From Pleionea sp. CnH1-48 (lineage in GTDB: Bacteria; Pseudomonadota; Gammaproteobacteria; Enterobacterales; Kangiellaceae): DNA of 64,000 bases. The notes under the pieces were generated by a model that saw only the letters and a list, made by a program, of their open reading frames with translations, was not told the DNA's origin and made no database searches. Position 1 is the first letter of the stretch. The number at the start of each line of letters is the position of its first letter. A program made the position numbers and the translations under genes. The stretch spans positions 248,001 to 312,000 of the forward strand of contig NZ_JAMXSB010000002.1 in NCBI RefSeq assembly GCF_024124665.1, read 5' to 3'. This document shows, piece after piece, positions 62,253 through 64,000 of the stretch.

Positions 62253-62776
62253 CTATTTCTTTTCTCTACTTTCTGCTTTTAATAATGTAAGTAAACTTTG
62301 CAGTTCAGTTCCTTTTTCAAACACGGCGAAAACACCGCAATCAAGCCACTGTTTTTTGAGCTGACCATCGACTTTCGAAGTATAAATAATGGTTTTCATT
62401 GCGGGAAATTTATCAAGAAGCTCCAGACCATCGGCTAACTCTGGAAGATGTATATCCAATAATAAAATATCACACTGCTCAAACTCAGTGATCTCGCCTG
62501 GGCAGTTATAGTGTTTGTGAGCATCAACAACCTGACTCAAAGTTCCTCCAAGCGCCCCTCCTTGATGATCAGTCTGACTATTGATGGCGTCAAATCGACC
62601 GACTGCCGAGACTAACTCCTTCTGACTTGAAATCGAAAGCTTTGTATCTTCGATAGGGTTTTGATATGCCGTCGAATAAAGGATGTAAATCGCAATGACT
62701 ACAGAAAGACCCACACAAAGAACAATGACAGAAATCAGCGTAAGCAGGCGTTTTTTTCAGAGGGAGAGTAAAACAT
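62253..62776 (-). CDS. Membrane-anchored receiver-like protein, probable frameshift at an A7 run
   Basis: From a GTG at 62714 the frame gives 153 residues: a membrane helix, then a response-regulator receiver-like part with phospho-acceptor Asp in CDILLLDIHLPELADG, T in IIYTSK and K in FEKGTE, but without the N-terminal acidic pair. The natural start is probably the ATG at 62774 (AAGGA upstream), which reads MFYSPSEKN and then meets a stop; shifting -1 at the run of seven A (62751-62757) joins KKRLLTLISVIVLCVGLSVV, a complete positively charged and hydrophobic anchor. So the intact gene needs a frameshift, programmed or mutational. Function and histidine kinase partner are unknown. Confidence 0.5.
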
Positions 62777-63203
62777 TCCAGGGGCATCCTTAAATTCTAT
62801 ACACAATATAGTTCAACTCTTTTTATCTACCGCTAAGAATGTGCCTCTTGGTTACTGCCGTTTTATCGAAGTTAGTAGCGTTTTCGATCACACCTTTTTC
62901 CTAGAGTTTAACATCGCAATAACCTCTTAGACTCACCATTACGGTGCAATGTTTTACTGCTGATACCCTTAATCAAATAGCACAAGCAGATAATTAATAT
63001 CAAAGTTTGCTCTCTTACCTTCATATTGTGAACTGGTTTACGGTGCAACAGACGGTCAATGATTACACTCCATACTACTTAATAGGTAATACAGTTTTAA
63101 CGTGATGTGGTTTGTAAGTTGCGCTTTCGCATTTAAGAGATATCTCTTTATTGCGTTTTTCTGAATTAATTTATTACGCCAGAACGTTGTAGGGATTATT
63201 GTT
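62777..63203. other. 427-bp intergenic region
   Basis: Divergent gap before the right-edge lipoprotein gene. It contains the 11-base direct repeat TTACGGTGCAA twice (near 62939 and 63039) and the palindrome AAGAGATATCTCTT near 63135. No ORF is supported. Confidence 0.4.
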
Positions 63204-64000
63204 ATGACTGCTTTCACTGATAAATTAAACACTACTTTATATCGATTGTTTTTTATTTTCTTCGTAGCCTTAGTTTTAAGCGGCTGCTCTGGAGAAGAGT
63301 CTTCTGAAGAAACCGTCGATACCATAGACAATACGTCCAAAGGTCTCATTGCACACAAGTTCAATGGTAGCTGGACTGAGCTACCCGACTTCACCACCCT
63401 ATCACCTGTAGAAAGTCGTATTGTTGAAAATGTAGGAACTCATCAGTTAGGCGATAGTCACTACGGCCTGGTGTTATTAGGTCTTTTTGAAGCGAAAGCC
63501 AGTGGCGCTTATGTCTTTCGTTTGCATTCTGACGATGGCGCAAAACTCTTTATTAATGGGCAATTAATCGCTACCAATAACGGCGAAAATGGAGAGGCTA
63601 CCGTCGTTTCACAAAGTATGGAATTAGTGCAAGGCACTCATGAACTGAGAGTCGAATACTTCCAAGGCAATGGTTCACAATCTTTATCTTTAAACTATCA
63701 GCTCAACGGCGCAGAAGCTCTCACAGTAGACGACAATTTGCTTTCTTATTTTGACAGACATCAAGATCCTAACTTTGGAGCCATAACCAATGAAGACGAC
63801 GATGATAGCGAGATTGGTGGTGAAGACGATACTTGCGACAGTTCCAACACACCGAACAGCAACAATAGTCTTCAATCTAGACAGCAAATAGTTAATAACG
63901 AATTTATAGAATCTAACAATGGTCGCTACCGTTTTTATTTACAAGGCGATGGCAACCTGGTCTTGAGGCGATTAAGTGACAGCGCCGCACTTTGGTCTTC
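63204..64000 (+). CDS. PA14 and bulb-type lectin lipoprotein, C-terminus cut by window edge
   Basis: Open from the ATG at 63204 to the window end (265 codons). Lipoprotein signal with lipobox LSGC (C31 or near). A PA14/GLEYA domain (about 50-175) shows VFRLHSDDGAKLFINGQL and ELRVEYFQGNG; PA14 domains bind sugars or act in adhesins and toxins. A Glu/Asp-rich linker (NEDDDDSEIGGEDD) leads to a bulb-type mannose-lectin repeat (YRFYLQGDGNLVLRRLSDS, the QxDxNLVxY-type motif) that runs off the edge. A carbohydrate-binding surface lipoprotein is likely. AGGG lies upstream. Confidence 0.8.
   Translation, partial: MTAFTDKLNTTLYRLFFIFFVALVLSGCSGEESSEETVDTIDNTSKGLIAHKFNGSWTELPDFTTLSPVESRIVENVGTHQLGDSHYGLVLLGLFEAKASGAYVFRLHSDDGAKLFINGQLIATNNGENGEATVVSQSMELVQGTHELRVEYFQGNGSQSLSLNYQLNGAEALTVDDNLLSYFDRHQDPNFGAITNEDDDDSEIGGEDDTCDSSNTPNSNNSLQSRQQIVNNEFIESNNGRYRFYLQGDGNLVLRRLSDSAALWS

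Overview
This window looks like part of the chromosome of a marine-type gammaproteobacterium. The evidence is AT-rich non-coding DNA, a GlyGly-CTERM (rhombosortase) secreted cyclophilin, a UspE-type stress protein, a YbdL/YafV pair, many GGDEF and chemotaxis proteins, TonB-type outer membrane proteins and a heavy load of secreted peptidases. Kangiellaceae or Alteromonadales-like lineages would fit, but the sequence alone does not fix the genus. I saw no rRNA, tRNA, CRISPR array, transposase or phage module.

Left part (1-25.8 kb), secretion and attack. The left edge carries an unfinished leftward gene of at least 1102 codons. It joins an N-terminal DNR(P) motif and a DUF4157/eCIS-core domain to what reads as a eukaryotic-type ubiquitin-specific protease (C19/USP) core. 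A second DUF4157 protein with an unrecognised C-terminal half lies at 22.2-24.6 kb, with a leucine-rich-repeat gene 19 bp downstream. Between them are a streptopain-like C10 protease without a propeptide, a CadC-like TPR regulator, a secreted metallo-beta-lactamase-fold hydrolase, a small secreted protein paired with a metzincin protease, a TonB siderophore-type receptor, a subtilisin with two PPC domains, three GNAT acetyltransferases, an ArsR/AHSA1 operon with a probably leaderless promoter, and an ECF sigma factor with a membrane partner.

Middle part (25.8-43.9 kb). A cytoplasmic CZB chemoreceptor is followed by a tight leftward operon of radical SAM enzyme, short PLP-fold enzyme and methyltransferase, which looks like an uncharacterised small-molecule or peptide-modification pathway. 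Two sensor diguanylate cyclases follow. Next comes a complete trans-4-hydroxy-L-proline degradation locus (epimerase, D-hydroxyproline dehydrogenase, deaminase, 2,5-dioxovalerate dehydrogenase) around a GntR-type palindromic operator, then a secreted pyroglutamyl-peptidase-like protein whose catalytic Cys appears to be Ser.

Right part (43.2-64 kb). Two cyclophilins, a dual-specificity phosphatase, an 1155-residue lipoprotein of ELWxxDGT repeats, the aminotransferase/omega-amidase repair pair, a MerR regulator, a pilin plus a half-size PilC/GspF protein, a two-domain class-1 isoprenoid synthase, YceI and KTSC proteins, a membrane-anchored receiver gene broken by an A7 run, and at the right edge the start of a PA14/bulb-lectin lipoprotein.

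The most notable features are the USP-like domain on a DUF4157 carrier, the second DUF4157 gene with its LRR partner, the radical SAM trio, the metzincin plus small secreted protein pair, and several DNA-level features: a 43-bp perfect palindrome, nine 22-bp tandem repeats and a shared upstream box.
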